This document shows, in pieces, positions 5,552 to 6,879 of a stretch of 6,879 nucleotides of DNA (positions are counted from its first letter, which is position 1; every line of letters begins with the position of its first letter). This stretch comes from an uncultured Blautia sp. (GTDB lineage: Bacteria > Bacillota > Clostridia > Lachnospirales > Lachnospiraceae), in the NCBI RefSeq assembly GCF_934371575.1, contig NZ_CAKRNY010000089.1, forward strand, positions 1 through 6,879, in the 5' to 3' direction. The position numbers and the translations under genes were made by a program. The notes below the pieces were generated by a model. It made no database searches, was not told where the DNA came from, and was given only the letters and a program-made list of their open reading frames with translations.

Positions 5552-6715
5552 ATGAGTTTTACAATACAGGATATGATGCTGACAGCAGAAAACAGATATG
5601 AAATGAAGTTTCTGGCCGGAAAAAATGGATGGTCCAATTCGATCAGCTGGGTACATCTTCTTGAGGATACAACGATCATACAGAATTTCTGGGGAAAGGA
5701 GCTTGCAGTGACAACCGGGCTTGGCTTTCCGGAAAAAGAAGACTGGATGCATCTGGCACAGCAGCTGAACCGGTATCATGCATCAGGGCTTGTGATCAAT
5801 GTGGGACAGTACATTTATGAGGTGCCGGAAGAATTGAAAGCATACTGTGATGAAAATGACCTTCCGCTGCTGACCGTGCCTTGGGAAGTGCATTTATCAG
5901 ATATGATAAAAGACTTCAGTATTCATGTATTTTTACAGGATACTACAGATGAGCAGATCGCATCCGCCCTGATTGCAGCTATTGAGACTCCGGATAATCA
6001 GGATGCATACAGAAAAGATTTATTACAGTATTTTGATGTAGATGGAAGCTTTCAGGTGCTGCTGATGACTTGTGAGGGGCTGGACTCCATGGACACAGTG
6101 GAGCGAAAAAAGCTGTCTTATCGAATACAGGTGTATCTGGAGGATATCACTCACAATGGAAGCTTCTTTTATTACAACTCTGATTTTGTGCTGGTAGCGA
6201 ATGCGCTTTCGGAAGAGTATTTGTGCCATCTTGTAGAGGGTGCCATAAAAAGAGGAAAAAGACGTATGCCCGGACTGCAATTGTGCGTGGGAATCGGGAG
6301 CAGATGTATGGATATTTCCCAGCTTTCAGTAAGCTATCAGAGGGCTAAGGCAGCAGCACACATAGCGATGACACAAAAGAAGCAGGTGGTAAAGTTTGAT
6401 GACTGCGGGTTGTTCCGTCTGCTTTATATGGTAGAAGATAAAGAAATACTGAAGGAAATGGAAACAGAATGTCTGGCAGCATTGGAAGAATATGACAGAA
6501 GATATCATGCCGGTTATGTGGAAACTCTTCAGTCATATCTGAAGCATAATGGAAGTATTCAGGCTGTGGCAGCAGAATTGTATACGCATCGCAATACGGT
6601 GCTGTACCGTATCGGAAATATCAGGAAAATTCTGGGAAATGAGTTGAAAACACCGGAAGAAAGACTGCCCTATCAGATTGCATTTTACATCAGAAATATG
6701 CATGGGCAGATATAA
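5552..6715 (+). CDS. PucR/CdaR-family transcriptional regulator (387 aa)
   Basis: DNA-binding regulator with the three-part build of the PucR family. The N-terminal purine-catabolism-regulator-like sensing domain covers about residues 5-125, ending near LPLLTVPWEVHLSDMI. A CdaR GGDEF-like domain covers about 163-285 with VGIGS at 246-250. The C-terminal PucR helix-turn-helix covers about 324-380, with helices around SIQAVAAEL (335-343) and THRNTVLYRIGNI (345-357). The GGDEF-like part lacks a catalytic GGDEF motif, as usual in this family. The ATG at 5552 has AGGGAGG (5541-5547) 4 nt upstream. An in-frame TTG at 5528 would add 8 residues but lies ahead of that site. PucR was first described for purine catabolism in Bacillus, but relatives respond to many small molecules, and no purine gene is visible here, so the ligand is open. 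The control region has a palindrome over the promoter and a second copy of its core inside the coding sequence. Confidence 0.92.
   Translation: MSFTIQDMMLTAENRYEMKFLAGKNGWSNSISWVHLLEDTTIIQNFWGKELAVTTGLGFPEKEDWMHLAQQLNRYHASGLVINVGQYIYEVPEELKAYCDENDLPLLTVPWEVHLSDMIKDFSIHVFLQDTTDEQIASALIAAIETPDNQDAYRKDLLQYFDVDGSFQVLLMTCEGLDSMDTVERKKLSYRIQVYLEDITHNGSFFYYNSDFVLVANALSEEYLCHLVEGAIKRGKRRMPGLQLCVGIGSRCMDISQLSVSYQRAKAAAHIAMTQKKQVVKFDDCGLFRLLYMVEDKEILKEMETECLAALEEYDRRYHAGYVETLQSYLKHNGSIQAVAAELYTHRNTVLYRIGNIRKILGNELKTPEERLPYQIAFYIRNMHGQI
5577..5587. promoter_or_regulatory. Second copy of the palindromic core, inside the regulator's coding start
   Basis: TGCTG-A-CAGCA is an 11-bp perfect palindrome, identical to the core of the promoter palindrome (5463-5473, TGCTG-T-CAGCA) except for the self-complementary centre. 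It lies 26 bp into the coding sequence. The two centres are 114 bp apart, close to 11 helical turns, so both would face the same side of the DNA. This would fit a looped or auxiliary operator, but it overlaps codons for MLTAE and may be incidental. Confidence 0.4.
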
Positions 6716-6737
6716 GTATTGCGCAGTAATGTTTTTC

Positions 6738-6766
6738 TTGTGTATAGGGGCGCGCAGTCGTATAAT
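6738..6766 (+). promoter_or_regulatory. Sigma-A promoter of the gene starting at 6823
   Basis: TTGTGT (6738-6743), a 17-bp spacer and a perfect TATAAT (6761-6766). The spacer is GC-rich. It overlaps a repeated heptamer GCGCAGT found at 6721-6727 and 6753-6759, 32 bp apart. Transcription would begin near 6773. No terminator is visible between the PucR-type gene and this promoter, so some read-through is possible. Confidence 0.7.
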
Positions 6767-6822
6767 AGAAGCAGTTTTTTTGCATAAGTAAAAAGTATAA
6801 GAGCGTGAAAAAGGAACTGGAT

Positions 6823-6879
6823 ATGAGAAAAAATCGAAAGAATAACTCCCGTACCCGGGGAAAAAGAATTTGTATTGTG
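6823..6879 (+). CDS. Partial CDS, N-terminus of an unidentified protein
   Basis: Nineteen codons are visible before the window ends, beginning MRKNRKNNSRTRGKR and then turning hydrophobic (ICIV). AAGGA (6811-6815) lies 7 nt before the ATG, and a good promoter stands upstream. A strongly basic N-terminus followed by the start of a hydrophobic stretch suggests a signal peptide or membrane anchor, but too little is visible to name a family. It is in the same direction as the PucR-type regulator, 107 bp downstream, with its own promoter. Confidence 0.7.
   Translation, partial: MRKNRKNNSRTRGKRICIV

Overview
The window looks like chromosomal DNA from a low-to-mid GC Firmicute, most likely a gut Lachnospiraceae/Clostridia relative. 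This is inferred from strong AGGAGG-type ribosome binding sites, sigma-A promoters with TATAAT-like -10 boxes, compact U-tailed hairpin terminators, a tRNA without an encoded CCA end, and the protein families present. No genus can be named from sequence alone. I see no mobile element, CRISPR array, phage gene or defence system. This is mostly ordinary housekeeping and accessory transport DNA, and the novelty is concentrated in regulatory DNA and one small gene.

Layout. At 1-73 is the 3' part of a tRNA-Leu(UAA), followed by its terminator (81-107). A spacer with a long-armed inverted repeat (188-245) leads to a minus-strand metal-dependent amidohydrolase (280-1422), which has a good promoter of its own at 1455-1483. 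Divergent from it is a small two-helix membrane protein with a DUF3592-like extracytoplasmic domain (1693-2178). That gene converges on a minus-strand MATE-family transporter (2278-3633), with a hairpin between the two. A second MATE transporter of a different subtype (3821-5143) is divergent from the first and ends at a strong, symmetric terminator (5153-5185). The same terminator serves a 52-codon minus-strand gene (5203-5361), which has a near-ideal ribosome binding site. This small gene is divergent from a PucR/CdaR-type transcriptional regulator (5552-6715). The last 57 bases are the start of another gene (6823 onward) behind its own promoter.

How the parts may work together. Most genes appear to be single transcription units. 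Two divergent pairs stand out: the two MATE exporters, and the 52-codon gene with the PucR-type regulator. The regulator's promoter carries a perfect 15-bp palindrome over its -35 box. The same 11-bp palindromic core recurs 114 bp downstream, just inside the regulator's coding sequence, and an 11-bp partial match lies beyond the end of the amidohydrolase. The best testable idea here is that this motif is the regulator's own operator. It would then control itself and possibly the divergent small gene. That is inference from motif placement, not established.
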